From: Sinomonas terrae
GTDB taxonomy: Bacteria > Actinomycetota > Actinomycetes > Actinomycetales > Micrococcaceae
Reading direction: 5' to 3'
Assembly (NCBI RefSeq): GCF_022539255.1
Contig: NZ_JAKZBV010000001.1
Span: forward strand, 1,612,001-1,676,000
Length of the DNA: 64,000 nucleotides
Shown here one piece after another: positions 43,053-52,964 of this stretch. Each line of letters starts with the position of its first letter. Within the stretch, counting starts at the first letter, position 1. The translations under genes were made by a program, and so were the position numbers. The notes beneath the pieces are model-generated. The model saw only the letters and a list, made by a program, of their open reading frames with translations, had not been told where the DNA came from and did not search any database.

Positions 43053-43358
43053 ATGTCTGTCATCGTCGCGGTCAAGGTCTTCGGGGACACGGGAGCCTTC
43101 AGGAAGTCGCTCGAGGATAGAGCCGACGACTACCGCAGGATTGCAAAGCAGGGCAAGGAGAATGGGGCCCTGAGCCACCGTTTCGCCCTCGGGGACGGCT
43201 TCGTCCTCGTCAACGACGAATGGGAGTCCGCGGACGCGTTCCAGGGCTTCTTCGGTACCCCCGAGATGAGGGAGTTCATTGGCTCGGACGGCGGAGATCC
43301 CAACAGGGCCCCCGAGATCACCGTAGGGGAGTCCATCGACTCTCCCGACAAGTTCTGA
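43053..43358 (+). CDS. ABM/dimeric alpha-beta barrel family protein
   Basis: 101 residues from ATG 43053, preceded by AGCAGGAGG. MSVIVAVKVFGDTGAFRKSLE and SHRFALGDGFVLVNDEWES match the ferredoxin-like fold of small monooxygenases. It resembles the gene at 38580 in size and fold. Its 3' end overlaps the convergent frameshifted lipoprotein gene by 41 bp. Confidence 0.65.
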   Translation: MSVIVAVKVFGDTGAFRKSLEDRADDYRRIAKQGKENGALSHRFALGDGFVLVNDEWESADAFQGFFGTPEMREFIGSDGGDPNRAPEITVGESIDSPDKF

Positions 43359-43913
43359 AGCCGCCGCCGAGCGTACCCTGGACGAGGCAGGCGATCTCAC
43401 GGTACCGGCGGGAGGTGCGGGTGAGGTAGGTGTCCCCGACGCACGAGCCGGTGCCGTCGCGGAAGGCCATCCCGGTCAGGGCGCCTAGGGCGGTGGCGGG
43501 TCCGCCGTTCTCCTCCGCGAGGTGGGCGAGGCGGAATCCCGCCCAGCCGGCCAGCGTCTCCCCGCCCTGCTGAGGCGTCGAGTTAAAGTAGGCCACGAGG
43601 TCGCCGCCGGGGAGGTGACCTGCGCGGAGAGGCTCCCCGGGTCGCCTTGCACGGGCCGCGCCCCAGGCGGGAGCGAGAGCACCGCGGTCCGGTCGGGAAG
43701 CTCCAAGCTCGCCCATCCCGCGGGCGCGGCCCCGTACGGAACCAGGAGAAGGGACTTTGCCGCCCTCGGACTCGTGGCCGGGGCGGCGGCGGGCAGCGCC
43801 GGGACGGCGCAGCCCGAGAGCAGCAACAGGGCCAAGGCTGCGGCGAGGGCCGCCAAGGGACGGGTGCTACCGGTTGCCGTCGCCGTCGCCCGGGCCGCCG
43901 TTGTCGTCCCCAT
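43318..43913 (-). pseudogene. lipoprotein gene, single frameshift
   Basis: From ATG 43913: an Ala/Thr-rich start, hydrophobic signal segment and lipobox LLSGC, then AAKSLLLVPYGAAPAGWASL and SLSAQVTSP. At about 43605 the frame must change to continue as GGDLVAYFNSTPQQGGETLAGW to the stop at 43318; adding one C to a CCCC run restores it. Both halves read as one small surface lipoprotein of about 198 residues. Confidence 0.65.
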
Positions 43914-43924
43914 CGTGATCGCCC

Positions 43925-44329
43925 CCGCGCAATCAGGTGGTCCTGGCCTGGATTGCCAAAGTGGTCCTCGCCTTGAATCGACAGAATCACCCGCCGCCCG
44001 GAAGCATGCTGGGCCTGGTCGAGGAGGCCGCCCTTGCTCCGGACCGGCTCCGACGGCCTCCGAGCCCTCGGGGTGCCAGAGCGCCCAATCGTGGCGCGCC
44101 CCCGCTGGGTCAGGCCGGCCACGACCGGTCGGGAGCCCGGGCATCCATGCAGGGTCCGGGCCGATGTCAAGAAGAGAACAGGCCTGATCTCAGGACTGAA
44201 GGACCGAGACCCCTGTGCTTGACCTCCTGCGCACTCCCGCGTAGACCGAAGGTGTCATTGGGCGCGCCCTGAGCTGGGCACCGGGTCGGCCTGCCATCTG
44301 GTCTCGCGCTGAGCAATCTGGAGTCCGTC
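43925..44329. other. about 400 bp without a supported gene
   Basis: Open frames here are antisense or GC-driven, none with a ribosome-binding site or a family. GGAG at 44314-44324 belongs to the following oxidase gene. Confidence 0.5.
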
Positions 44330-45796
44330 ATGGCTACCGAACGTTTCGATGTCCTGCGCGAGCAGGTTCGCGGGCAGGTCATCGAGGAAGGCGATCCCGA
44401 GTACGACTCGGCGCGTCGCGTCTTCAACGGAATGGTCGACCGCCGTCCCGCTGCAATCCTTCGCGTGTCCCAGGTCGCCGACGTCATGGCGGCCGTCCGC
44501 TTCGCCCGGGGGCTCGGGATCGACGTCGCCCTCCGTGGCGGGGCGCACAGCGCCCCCGGCTTCGGCACGGTCGAGGACGGGCTTGTCCTGGACTTCTCGG
44601 CCCTGCGCGCGGTCCGGGTCGACCCGGTCGAGCGGACGGCCGTGGCCGGGGCCGGGGCCACGTGGGCGGACTACAACCACGCCACCCATGCCTTCGGCCT
44701 CGCGAGCACGGGCGGCATCATCGGCTCCACCGGGGTCGCCGGGCTCACCCTCGGCGGCGGGATAGGGTATCTGGCACGCAAGTACGGCCTCGCGTGCGAC
44801 AACCTGGTCTCCGCCGACGTCGTCCTGGCCGACGGGACGTTCGTCAAGGCAAGCAATGCCGAGAACGTGGACCTCTTCTGGGCGCTGCGCGGCGGCAGCG
44901 GGAACTTCGGGGTCGTGACCTCCTTCGAGTTCCGGCTCCACCCGGTGGACATGGTCCACGTGGGCATCGTCCTCTTCGATGCCGCCCTCGGGGTCCAGGT
45001 GGGATCGGTGTACCGCGACTGGCTCGCCGCCGAGCCGGAGGAGATGGGCGCGTTCTTCGGGTTCCACCAGGGCCCGCCCGTCCCGTTCCTGCCCGAGGAA
45101 TGGCACGGCAGGCCCGTCGCCGTCGTCGCCGGCATGTGGACCGGGGACATTGACGCCGCTCCGGCGCACTGGCAGCCCATCGTCGAGGCCGGGCCTGTGC
45201 TGGGCTCGATGTTCGCACCTCTTCCGTACCCCGCGCTGAACATCATGTTCGACGAGCTCAACGGGGTCCCGGGGCTCCAGGGGTACTGGAAGGCCGACTT
45301 CCTGAAGGCACTCAGCGACGACGCCCTCCGCGTCGCCGTCGAGCACGCCCCGGACATCCCCACGGTCCACTCGGCCAACCACTTCTACCCGATCGACGGC
45401 GCCGTCCACCGCGTCGCGCCGGACGGGACGGCCTTCCCGTACCGGAACGTCAGGTTCGCGCCGGTGATCGCCGGGCAGTGGCCCGACGCTGCGGACAACG
45501 CGAGGAACATCGCCAGCGTGCGGGACTACTGGGCCGCCCTGCACGAATACTCGGAGCGGGGCGGCTACATCAACTTCCAGGATGCCGACGACCAGGCGCG
45601 CATCGCCGAGAACTACGCGGCCAACTACGCCCGCCTGTCCCGGATCAAGGCCAAGTACGACCCCGACAACTTCTTCCACGTCAACCAGAACATCAAGCCT
45701 GCCCTCGCCCCGACGGCGGGGTCCGCGGCCGCCCCGGCACCCGTCCTCGCGCCTCCCGCGCAGGCCGACCCGCCCGAGGTGACCCCAATGATATGA
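44330..45796 (+). CDS. FAD-linked oxidase, berberine-bridge-enzyme type
   Basis: 488 residues: PCMH-type FAD domain with the covalent-FAD histidine in ALRGGAHSAPGFG, GVAGLTLGGGIGYLARKYGLACDN, and a C-terminal BBE motif (YDPDNFFHVNQNI). At the place of the second FAD-linking cysteine the sequence is GLASTGG, so FAD is expected to be attached only through histidine. Such enzymes oxidise sugars or alkaloid-like compounds. An Ala/Pro-rich C-terminal tail follows the BBE motif. ATG 44330 after GGAG. Confidence 0.88.
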   Translation: MATERFDVLREQVRGQVIEEGDPEYDSARRVFNGMVDRRPAAILRVSQVADVMAAVRFARGLGIDVALRGGAHSAPGFGTVEDGLVLDFSALRAVRVDPVERTAVAGAGATWADYNHATHAFGLASTGGIIGSTGVAGLTLGGGIGYLARKYGLACDNLVSADVVLADGTFVKASNAENVDLFWALRGGSGNFGVVTSFEFRLHPVDMVHVGIVLFDAALGVQVGSVYRDWLAAEPEEMGAFFGFHQGPPVPFLPEEWHGRPVAVVAGMWTGDIDAAPAHWQPIVEAGPVLGSMFAPLPYPALNIMFDELNGVPGLQGYWKADFLKALSDDALRVAVEHAPDIPTVHSANHFYPIDGAVHRVAPDGTAFPYRNVRFAPVIAGQWPDAADNARNIASVRDYWAALHEYSERGGYINFQDADDQARIAENYAANYARLSRIKAKYDPDNFFHVNQNIKPALAPTAGSAAAPAPVLAPPAQADPPEVTPMI

Positions 45797-46119
45797 ACGA
45801 CCTCCGGGGCCGACGGCGATGCCCCCTGCTGCTCACTGCGAGGCCTGAGGCGCACCGACTCCATTCAGAGGGACTTCTGCACATGTACACCAGCAGGTGA
45901 GAGTGCGTAGACCCCCCCTCACTCGGCTGGCTCCCTCCACGTGCGACAGCCGCCCCGCGACCCCGGACCGGGGCCGGCCCCAGAACCCGACCCGGGACGG
46001 CCCTCTCAGGGCCAGACCGGGATGCCCCGGATCATGAGGGCAGCCACGTCGTTGCCGCCTGACCCCTCTCACACACCGGTCTCAGGTTCGGTGTCCGCCC
46101 GCGTCTGCGGCCCGGCGGC
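45797..46119. other. about 320 bp without a supported gene
   Basis: GC-rich sequence with low-complexity CCGGG/GGCCC stretches; no open frame with a ribosome-binding site. Confidence 0.5.
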
Positions 46120-46422
46120 TCATCCGTCCTCGGGTCCCTCGCGCCAGGTGGGAGGACATTCTCCCCCGGGGGTTCGGCTGTAGGGCGCCCTGAGCGCCCC
46201 GGGCGTTCCCTGGAGGAGCTCGTTCACGGCGTGGGAGAGGAGGTCGCGCTGGATCGCAGGCAAGGCCAGCAGGCCGTTGAGGTAGGCGTCGACCTCGAAC
46301 TCGCCGACGGTGCCGGTGAGCCCGAAGTAGTTCACCCAGACCTCCCCGGCGCTCAGCCCGGCATGGTCGATGGCCCGGCGGGTGAGCCGGGCCTGGGTGT
46401 CCTCACTGGTGCAGCCGGTCAT
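46120..46422 (-). CDS. hypothetical protein, 100 residues
   Basis: ATG 46422 with AAGGAG upstream. A helical protein: LTRRAIDHAGLSAGEVWVNYF, EVDAYLNGLLALPAIQRDLL, HAVNELL (quoted in part). It is soluble and of unknown function; the pattern resembles small helical proteins next to stress genes in Arthrobacter-like genomes, but I cannot name a family. Confidence 0.6.
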   Translation of the reverse strand: MTGCTSEDTQARLTRRAIDHAGLSAGEVWVNYFGLTGTVGEFEVDAYLNGLLALPAIQRDLLSHAVNELLQGTPGALRAPYSRTPGGECPPTWREGPEDG

Positions 46423-46567
46423 CGTCCTGCTCCTTGGGAGCCAGCTCGCGGCGGGTGCCGCAAGACAGCGGAGGGCCCCTGCCCGGGCCGGGGCAGGGAG
46501 GGTGTGCGGGATCGCGGCTCTGCCACGGCCGAGAATCGGGGCCTGCCCGCTGCGGTCCTGGAGGGGG

Positions 46568-47185
46568 TCAGGCCATTCCCGCGGGCATGGCCGCACGCAG
46601 GCGGGAGTCGGCGACCAGGAGCGCGGCCATGCGGCGGGCTCGCCCGGCGGCCAGGGTATCGCCCTCGGCGGATGCGACGATCGAGCCCTTCAGGAGGATG
46701 TGGCAGGACCAGGCGAACCCTTCGGGGTCCTGGAGCCCGGCGTCGCGGGCCAGGCCGGCGAGCTGGTCCCGCGTGCGGGCGAGGTAGTCCATGCTCGCCC
46801 TGCCCAGAGGATGCTCCGGTCCCATCTCCATCAGCACGTGCAGGAAGGAGCTGACCTCGACGTTGCCCAGGCGGAACCACTCGTCGAAGACGTCGAACAC
46901 GGCCAGCAGGGCCGGCTGGTCAGCGTCCCGGTGTCGGGCGAGGGCTGCCTCGATCGCGGCGCTGCGCTCCTCGTACCAGCGGTGCAGGCAGGCCAGGGCG
47001 AGGTCGTCCTTGGTGCGGAAGTGCCTGTAGAAGGTCGCCTTGGCCACGCCGGAGCGCCCGATGAGCTCATCGACCCCTACGTCGCGGATCCCCCTGCGGG
47101 CGAAGAGGTCGAAGGAGGCGTCAAGGATCCGCTGGCGGGCCCCGGCGGCAGTCCCGGGACGTCTGGCCTGCGCCTCTGTCCTCAC
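46568..47185 (-). CDS. TetR family transcriptional regulator
   Basis: 205 residues: N-terminal TetR helix-turn-helix (ARQRILDASFDLFARRGIRD, GVAKATFYRHFRTKDDL) and a C-terminal ligand domain (MEMGPEHPLGRASMDYLAR). The regulated gene is not evident; neighbours on both sides are separated by long non-coding DNA. Confidence 0.88.
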   Translation of the reverse strand: MRTEAQARRPGTAAGARQRILDASFDLFARRGIRDVGVDELIGRSGVAKATFYRHFRTKDDLALACLHRWYEERSAAIEAALARHRDADQPALLAVFDVFDEWFRLGNVEVSSFLHVLMEMGPEHPLGRASMDYLARTRDQLAGLARDAGLQDPEGFAWSCHILLKGSIVASAEGDTLAAGRARRMAALLVADSRLRAAMPAGMA

Positions 47186-47579
47186 ACTGTCCTCCTACCC
47201 TGCGCCGGCGCCCCGAACCCGGGACGCCGGCGCGTTCGTCATGCTCGTTTCCGAGGCGCCCGTCCGGCCCTCAGTCCGCTTCGGCGGGGGCGGACCGACG
47301 GACGCCTCGGGCGCGCGTTCCTCCGGCCGTGCATGGGGGATGTCCAGCCGGAGTCCGGATGCGCGCACTGCGAACGCTACCACCCCATTGGACATGTCGA
47401 ATCCACGGCTGGCTGCCAATATCGAAGTCTCGCCTGTCTATGCCTGCCCGCGAGGACCTGCCCGGCCCTGGTCCTGGTCCTGGCGGTGGCGAGGAAGCGC
47501 CAGCGCAGGGGATGTGCCCGGAGGGTCCGGCGTATCCGCCTCGAGCGCGGCCACGGCGCCGGCGGAGAAGGCAGCACCG

Positions 47580-47782
47580 ATGCCACGGGCACCGTGAAGC
47601 GGTTCGACTCTGAGAAGGGCGACGGCTTCATCGCCCCCGACGACGGGTCGGCGGACCTCTTCGCCCACTACTCCCAGATCGACGCGAGCGGCTTCCGCGG
47701 CCTCGTGGAGGGCTAGAAGGTCCAGTACGAGGTCGGCCAAGGCCGGAAGGGCCCGCAGGAGCAGAAGATCCACCCCCTCTGA
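47580..47782 (+). pseudogene. cold-shock protein, three lesions
   Basis: Reads TGTVKRFDSEKGDGFIAPDD and SADLFAHYSQID, followed by KVQYEVGQGRKGPQEQKIHP. The start ATG at 47580 (after GGAGAAGG) is one base out of frame, a TAG at 47714-47716 replaces the usual Gln codon, and the RNA-binding residues are altered (KWF is KRF, GFGFI is GDGFI). A CCCCCT/AGGGGG hairpin at 47773-47787 follows. Confidence 0.8.
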
Positions 47783-48381
47783 GGGGGAGCCCCGGCAGCA
47801 AGCGGACCCTGGTCGGCTGCCCCCAGGCCCTTCGGCGGGATCACGCTGGGCCGGGCGGGAACGTGCCGGGAACCCTCCTCTCGCGCCCGCGCCCGCGGCA
47901 GCAGCGCAGGGTCTGCCCGATGGCCCTGCCTCCTGAATGTGGGGCGCGCTGTGCCGGCACTCCGCCCGGAAGCGGGACCCGTCATGTGCGATCCCGTCGG
48001 GCTCGTCCGTCGCGAGTCCACGCGGGCACCGCAGCAGCGATTGGTGCGAGCCCGGCCGCTGCCCCGATAGCGGAGTTGGCGCTCCGGGCAGGCAGCCTGT
48101 GCGTTCGGCCACCGACCGCTTCCGTCCCGACCCCGCCGGGAGGCTACGTCCAGCGTCCCGGTACTCGCCACCCCAATGATGATGGCCCTTGACCGCAGCG
48201 TGCCGGGACGCTCCTTGGACGTCCCTGGCGCTGCCCGAAACGTTACCGCCGGAGGCGCTTTCCGACGCTTGCCCGCGATGTCCCTTACGGTTGGGGAGCA
48301 ATCCGAGGAAGGCATTCCCTCGGGGTCCCCGGACTCTCTACGATGCCAGCATCCATCCGGATCGCACCTCTGAAGCCGACA
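47783..48381. other. about 600 bp without a supported gene
   Basis: Only long GC-driven open frames, none with a family signature or ribosome-binding site. It may hold the promoter of the secreted protein at 48382. Confidence 0.5.
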
Positions 48382-48933
48382 ATGAGAAGAATCGCGGCGG
48401 CGCTCGGCGCCGCCCTGCTCGCACTGGCCATTGCCCCGCCAGCGACAGCTGCCGCACCCGGCACCGCAGCCCCATCCTGCGGCATCGCCTGGGGCTCCCT
48501 TCCCAAGACGGACCCCGCACTCTCGGCGGCAGCCGTGGCCGGCGTCCGAGCGGGCGCGCACGAGTGCTTCGACCGCATGGTCGTGGACCTCAGCGGCAAG
48601 GTGGCCGGGTACAGCGTGCGCTACGTCGACGACGTCGTCGAGCCCGGAAACGGGCGCACCGTCTCCGTCGCCGGAGGCGCGAGGCTGCAGGTCACGGTCA
48701 CCGCGCCCTCCTATGCGGCGAACGGAACGCCGACATACTCGCCCGCAGACCCCGGCCGGCTCGCCGACGTCACCGGCTTCCAGGCCTTCCGGCAGATCGC
48801 CTGGGCCGGCAGCTACGAGGGCTACACCGACTTTGGCCTCGGCGTCAGGGCCTGCCTGCCCTTCCGGGTCGTCGTACTCGACGGGCCCCGCACCGGATCG
48901 AGGCTCGTCATCGAGGTCGCCCACCACTGGTGA
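48382..48933 (+). CDS. secreted AMIN-like domain protein
   Basis: 183 residues from ATG 48382: a classical signal peptide (RRIAAALGAALLALAIAPPA, then TAAAPG) and a compact beta-rich domain (CGIAWGSLPKTDP, HECFDRMVVDLSG, YSVRYVDDVVEPG, VTGFQAFRQIAWAGSYEGYT), the layout of actinobacterial AMIN-like proteins that bind the cell surface. ATG 48343 is an alternative start; neither has a strong ribosome-binding site. Confidence 0.7.
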   Translation: MRRIAAALGAALLALAIAPPATAAAPGTAAPSCGIAWGSLPKTDPALSAAAVAGVRAGAHECFDRMVVDLSGKVAGYSVRYVDDVVEPGNGRTVSVAGGARLQVTVTAPSYAANGTPTYSPADPGRLADVTGFQAFRQIAWAGSYEGYTDFGLGVRACLPFRVVVLDGPRTGSRLVIEVAHHW

Positions 48934-49212
48934 GCCTCCCGTCCCTCCTCCAGTCGTCCCCCTTCGCACGCAGCCGGTGTCCGTACTTCGAGTCTCCGCG
49001 GGACTGGTCCCGTGAGTGACCGGCCCCACATAGGATGGGCTCCTGGCGGCCACAAACCTGTTTTCGTGGCAGGTGGATGCGGCATTCGTGCTCGAGGCGT
49101 TTGAAGACGACAGAGGCCGGCTCGCTGCCGACAAAGGTGGTGATCATGGCCACGTGTTCGGCGCCTCGGCCGCCAAGAGACGGATCTGACGGGTTGACCG
49201 TTCGCGATAGTA

Positions 49213-49701
49213 CCTGCGGCCAGGGGACGAACTCCTCGTCTGGCGCATAGATCGGCTCGGGCACAGCGTGGCCGACATGGTCGCCACCGTGGAGCTCCTG
49301 CAGGAGAAGGGAGTCAAGCTCCGCTCCCTGGTCGAGCAGATCGACCCCGACACCCCGAACGGGCGGCTCATCCTGAACTTCATGGCCGTCCTCGCCGAGC
49401 ACGAGCGGCAGCTGAACTCCGAGCGGACCAAGGCCGGAATGGCAGCCGCCCGAGCACGTGGGTCCAGTTCAGCCGCAAGGGCCCGGACCCGAAGACGATC
49501 GCAGCCAAGCTGGCCACCGCCAAGAGCATGCTCGCCCAGAACGCCTCGGCAAAGGAGGTCGCCAAGGCGATCGGCTGGTCCCGGTCCACGCTCTACAGCC
49601 ACCTCCATGAGCAGGAGACCGCGGGGAGCGGGGGAGTCACGACTCGAGCCCGGGCAGTCTCCAAGTACGCTTCCCTCGAGACCCTGCCCCCAAGAGACTG
49701 A
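49213..49701 (+). pseudogene. serine recombinase/resolvase remnant
   Basis: Reads LRPGDELLVWRIDRLGHSVAD, then VKLRSLVEQIDPDTPNGRLI and LAEHERQLNSERTKAGMAAA, typical resolvase sequence. A stop (TAG) precedes LRPGD, so the N-terminal part with the catalytic serine is missing. A one-base frameshift near 49460 leads into the helix-turn-helix end (ASAKEVAKAIGWSRSTLY). Confidence 0.75.
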
Positions 49702-49714
49702 CAGGCAGCAATAA

Positions 49715-50125
49715 ATGAACCGGAACCTTGATGGCTGGCATTATCGGGACAGACCGGAGCCGGCACTCGAGCAGGTGCTCCTGCCCGAGCGGCACGAGTT
49801 CCGGGTCGCCGCCCCCGAGGGCGGCATCGTGCACGGCTACGTGCTCAGCTACGAGATCTGGGACGAGTTCGTCCGCGTCAACACCGTCCTCGTCGGCTTC
49901 CAGAGCGGGGCGATCCACGACAGGCCGGCGCTGCAGCTCGCGGACGGGTCGTTCGCGCGGCTGATTCAGGGGAGCGGCGGCGGGGGAGAGCGGTTGAGCA
50001 GCTGGTCGGCGGCGTTCGCCCGGCCCGCGCCGGGCAGGGTGACGCTCGGGCTCGGCGGAGGGCACCTCGGCAAGCCCGAGAGGGGCGTCCGCTTCACCCC
50101 GATCACGGACCTGCGCATCCCCTAG
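49715..50125 (+). CDS. hypothetical protein, 136 residues
   Basis: Begins MNRNLDGWHYRDRPEPALEQ right behind the resolvase remnant; contains HEFRVAAPEGGIVHGYVLSY and VRVNTVLVGFQSG. The C-terminal half is glycine-rich. No membrane segment and no recognised family. The ribosome-binding site is weak (ACAGGCAGC). Confidence 0.45.
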   Translation: MNRNLDGWHYRDRPEPALEQVLLPERHEFRVAAPEGGIVHGYVLSYEIWDEFVRVNTVLVGFQSGAIHDRPALQLADGSFARLIQGSGGGGERLSSWSAAFARPAPGRVTLGLGGGHLGKPERGVRFTPITDLRIP

Positions 50126-50185
50126 GCGTCGGCCAAGGGTCTTTGGCCCCGTGTGTTCCGACAATGACTGTGGATGATGTAGATC

Positions 50186-50247
50186 GGGTGCGGACTCGTC
50201 ATTTGGGCCAGTAGCGGGGTCCAACCCTCAGCGGCGAGCCCGCACCC
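50186..50247. terminator. inverted repeat between convergent genes
   Basis: GGGTGCGGACTCG (50186-50198) and CGAGCCCGCACCC (50235-50247) form a 13-bp stem with one mismatch and a 36-base loop, between genes ending at 50125 (+) and 50260 (-). Could stop transcription from both sides. Confidence 0.4.
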
Positions 50248-50259
50248 TCCGACGGGAAG

Positions 50260-50409
50260 TCAGCCGCCCTGGGTGGCGAGGCCGATGACGAGGTTGATCG
50301 TCGCGGCGAGGATGACCGTGGAGAAAACGTACGCCAGGACGCCCTGCTTGAGGGCCTCTGTGCGCACCTGCGTGGTGGTCAGGCTTGTGTCTGAGACCTG
50401 GAACGTCAT
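50260..50409 (-). CDS. small membrane protein, 49 residues, start inside the IS target duplication
   Basis: MTFQVSDTSLTTTQVRTEAL followed by a hydrophobic helix (VLAYVFSTVILAATINLVIGL). The ATG (50407-50409) lies in the CATTCCG target duplication of IS copy B, so the original ribosome-binding region (and any upstream coupled gene) is now 2.7 kb away. Function unknown. Confidence 0.5.
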   Translation of the reverse strand: MTFQVSDTSLTTTQVRTEALKQGVLAYVFSTVILAATINLVIGLATQGG

Positions 50410-50573
50410 TCCGTGTCGACCGCCACGGAATTCCCCAGGGCTTTCGCCACGGAATTCCCCAGTGCCTGATGCGATGGTAGCCGGACGACGGCGTGAGCAG
50501 GGAGCCCTGAGAGTGCCTCGCTGACGGCTTTGGCGGCGCCTGTTTAGGGCAGGCGTTTCTGTCCTGTTCTGGG

Positions 50574-51359
50574 TCAGTGCGTGGCGGGTCGTCGCCGCGC
50601 CCGGTAGGAGCCGGCCTGGATGGTGATCTGGTAGGCGTTGTTGACGAGCCGGTCCAGGAGGGACTCGGCGACGACCTGGTTCGGGAACAGGGGGTACCAC
50701 TCCTGGGGTGCCCGGTTGGTGGTGACGACGATGGAGCGGGCGGGGCGCTCGTTGACGATCTCGTAGAGGTCGTCGCCCTGGGCCGGGGTGAACTCGCGCA
50801 TCGCGAAGTCGTCCAGGATCAGCAGGTCGGGCTTGGTGTAGGCGCGCAGGCGATGGGCCCAGCTCCCGTCCGCGTGCCCGCCGGCGAGGTCGGCCAGGAC
50901 CCGGGAGGTGGCGGCGAACCGGACGGTGTGCCCGGCCCGGATGGCCTGGTGCCCGAACGCGGTGGCGATGTGGGTCTTGCCGGAGCCGACGGCGCCGCTG
51001 ATGATCACGTGCTGGCCGGTGCGGACCCATTCGGCGTTGGCGAGGTCGCGGATCCGGGCGGCGGGGATGCCGGGGTCGGCGGTGAAGTCGAAGTTCTCGA
51101 TCCTGCCGTCGGATTCGAACTTCGCGGCCCTGGTGCGCCGCTCCAATGCCGCGGAGTCGCGGCGGTTGATCTCGTCCAGGCACAGGGCCTGGAGGAAGTC
51201 CAGGAACCCGAGCTGGCCCTCGGCGGCTTGGGCGAGCCGGTTCTCGAGGGAGTCGAGCATCCCGGAGAGGCGCAGGGTGCGCAGGGAGGCGGCGAGCTGG
51301 GTGCGGTCGGCTCCCGCGGGGCTTGGAAGGGCCGGGGCGGTGCTGGGCGTGGTGGTCAT
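50574..51359 (-). CDS. istB: IstB helper ATPase of IS copy B
   Basis: 261 residues, AAA+ ATPase: Walker A GAVGSGKT, Walker B LLILDDFA, sensor TTNRAPQEW. Separated from istA by 81 bp, unlike copy A where the genes overlap. Confidence 0.92.
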   Translation of the reverse strand: MTTTPSTAPALPSPAGADRTQLAASLRTLRLSGMLDSLENRLAQAAEGQLGFLDFLQALCLDEINRRDSAALERRTRAAKFESDGRIENFDFTADPGIPAARIRDLANAEWVRTGQHVIISGAVGSGKTHIATAFGHQAIRAGHTVRFAATSRVLADLAGGHADGSWAHRLRAYTKPDLLILDDFAMREFTPAQGDDLYEIVNERPARSIVVTTNRAPQEWYPLFPNQVVAESLLDRLVNNAYQITIQAGSYRARRRPATH

Positions 51360-51440
51360 GGTGGTTCTCCTCTTCGTCGTGATGGGCGCGCGCCCCCGGC
51401 CGGCACGCCGGCCGGGGGCATGCGTTCGCGTCTGCGGGGT

Positions 51441-52964
51441 TCAGCTGGCGGTGAAGGCGCCGGGGCCGCGGAGGTAGGCGCCGGCGCCGTTGTCGCCGTT
51501 GGAGCGCACGGGCAGGACGGTCACGCCTGCGGTCAGGAGGCCCCGGACGGTCTTCAGGGTCGGGTCCCCGGCCGCGATCGCCGCGGCGCAGGCGGTCTCC
51601 ACCGCCTCGGGGCGGTGGGTGCCGGCGAGGCGGATGATGCCCTGCGCGGCGCGGATCCGGTGCACCGCCGGCTCCTCCAGCAGCCCCTCGACCAGGGCCG
51701 CGGCGGCAGGGCCGATCAGGGAAGAATTCTCCCGGCACCATGCCGCGTCCCGGGTGAAGAACCCTGCGGCCGCGGGCGGGTAGTCGGACAGGTCGGTCTG
51801 GCGTCCCTTGGCGATCCTGGGGTGGACCTTCGCGATCGCCCCGTCGAGGTGGAACTCGACCGTCGTGCCGCTCAGCCGCACGTCCAGGCGGGTCCCGACG
51901 AGCTGGTAGGGCACCGAGTAGAGCACCCCCTTGACCGAGGCGTGGCAGTCCGATCCGACCATGGCGGTGCGCCACTCGGCGGGCTCGAGCCTGCGGGGCG
52001 GCAGCGGGACCAGGGCCGGGCGCTCCACCGCGGCCAGGACCTCCCAGGACGTCTGCCCGGCCAGGGCCCTGGGCTTGTGGGCCCCGGCGACGTCGCGGCA
52101 CCACCGCACGGCCTCGGCGCGCATCTGCGCCATCGAGGTGAAGGACCTGCCGGCCCAGAACGAGCCGCGCACGTACTGGACCATCCGCTCCACGTGCGGC
52201 TTGTCCTTGGGCCTGTTCCCCCTGGCCGGGTCCAGCAGGGTCCCGTAGTGCTCGGCCAGCTCGGCGTAGGCCCGGTTGAGCTTGGGGTCGTAGAGGTCGG
52301 GCCTGATGACCCCGGCCTTGAGGTTGTCCGAGGTGATCCGGCGCGGGACGCCCTCGAAGAGCTCGAACGCGGCCACGTGCGCGTTCGTCCACACCGTCTG
52401 GTCCATCCGGGTCGTGGGATAGACGAAGGGCAGCTTCGAGAACGGCAGCGTGAGCACGAACGCCCACACCCGGTGGCCCCTGCCGGTCTCCGGGTCGCGC
52501 CAGTGCCCGAGCATGCCATAGTCGACCTCGCCGAGCTCTCCCGGCGCGGACGGGGGCTTGAGCACCGTGGGCTTCCGCCCCGCCCGCCCGGCATCGGGCA
52601 GGGTCGCGGCCAGCCAGCGGTAGAACGAGCGCTGCGAGGCGTTCACCCCGTGCTCGTCCACGAGGCGCTGGTGGACCACGGCCCCGGCGACCCCGGCCTC
52701 CAGCTGCTCCCTGACCCACTCGATGCGGGCGTCGAACTCCGGCCAGGAGACCTGCCGCAGCCTCCCGTCCACCACCGTCGGGAACCAGCCCGCGACCATG
52801 TCCCGCCACTCCTCGGCGTTCAGCCCGAGCCCCGGGGACAGGCCCTCGGCCTCGGCCGGGGCAAGGTACTTCGCCACAGTCTTGCGGTCCATGCCCAACG
52901 ACACTGCCAGCTCGCTCTTCGAGCGGCCCGCGTCCCAGTGCATGAACAGTTCGATCAGATCCAT
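51441..52964 (-). CDS. istA: IstA transposase of IS copy B
   Basis: 507 residues from ATG 52964 (AGGAG upstream). Helix-turn-helix AGRSKSELAVSLGMDRKTVA, DDE core with Asp in GEVDYGML, Asp in RITSDNLKAGV and Glu in DKPHVERMVQY, and a C-terminal domain (VKGVLYSVPYQLVG). Intact. The longer open frame to 53102 runs into the IS end and is not used. Confidence 0.92.
   Translation of the reverse strand: MDLIELFMHWDAGRSKSELAVSLGMDRKTVAKYLAPAEAEGLSPGLGLNAEEWRDMVAGWFPTVVDGRLRQVSWPEFDARIEWVREQLEAGVAGAVVHQRLVDEHGVNASQRSFYRWLAATLPDAGRAGRKPTVLKPPSAPGELGEVDYGMLGHWRDPETGRGHRVWAFVLTLPFSKLPFVYPTTRMDQTVWTNAHVAAFELFEGVPRRITSDNLKAGVIRPDLYDPKLNRAYAELAEHYGTLLDPARGNRPKDKPHVERMVQYVRGSFWAGRSFTSMAQMRAEAVRWCRDVAGAHKPRALAGQTSWEVLAAVERPALVPLPPRRLEPAEWRTAMVGSDCHASVKGVLYSVPYQLVGTRLDVRLSGTTVEFHLDGAIAKVHPRIAKGRQTDLSDYPPAAAGFFTRDAAWCRENSSLIGPAAAALVEGLLEEPAVHRIRAAQGIIRLAGTHRPEAVETACAAAIAAGDPTLKTVRGLLTAGVTVLPVRSNGDNGAGAYLRGPGAFTAS

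Noticed and set aside
47438..49134. Two long minus-strand open frames
   Set aside because: Opposite to the cold-shock remnant and secreted protein; no family character.
50260..52809. 849-residue minus-strand open frame across IS copy B
   Set aside because: Runs out of frame over istA and istB; only its last 49 residues (after the IS end) form a credible protein.
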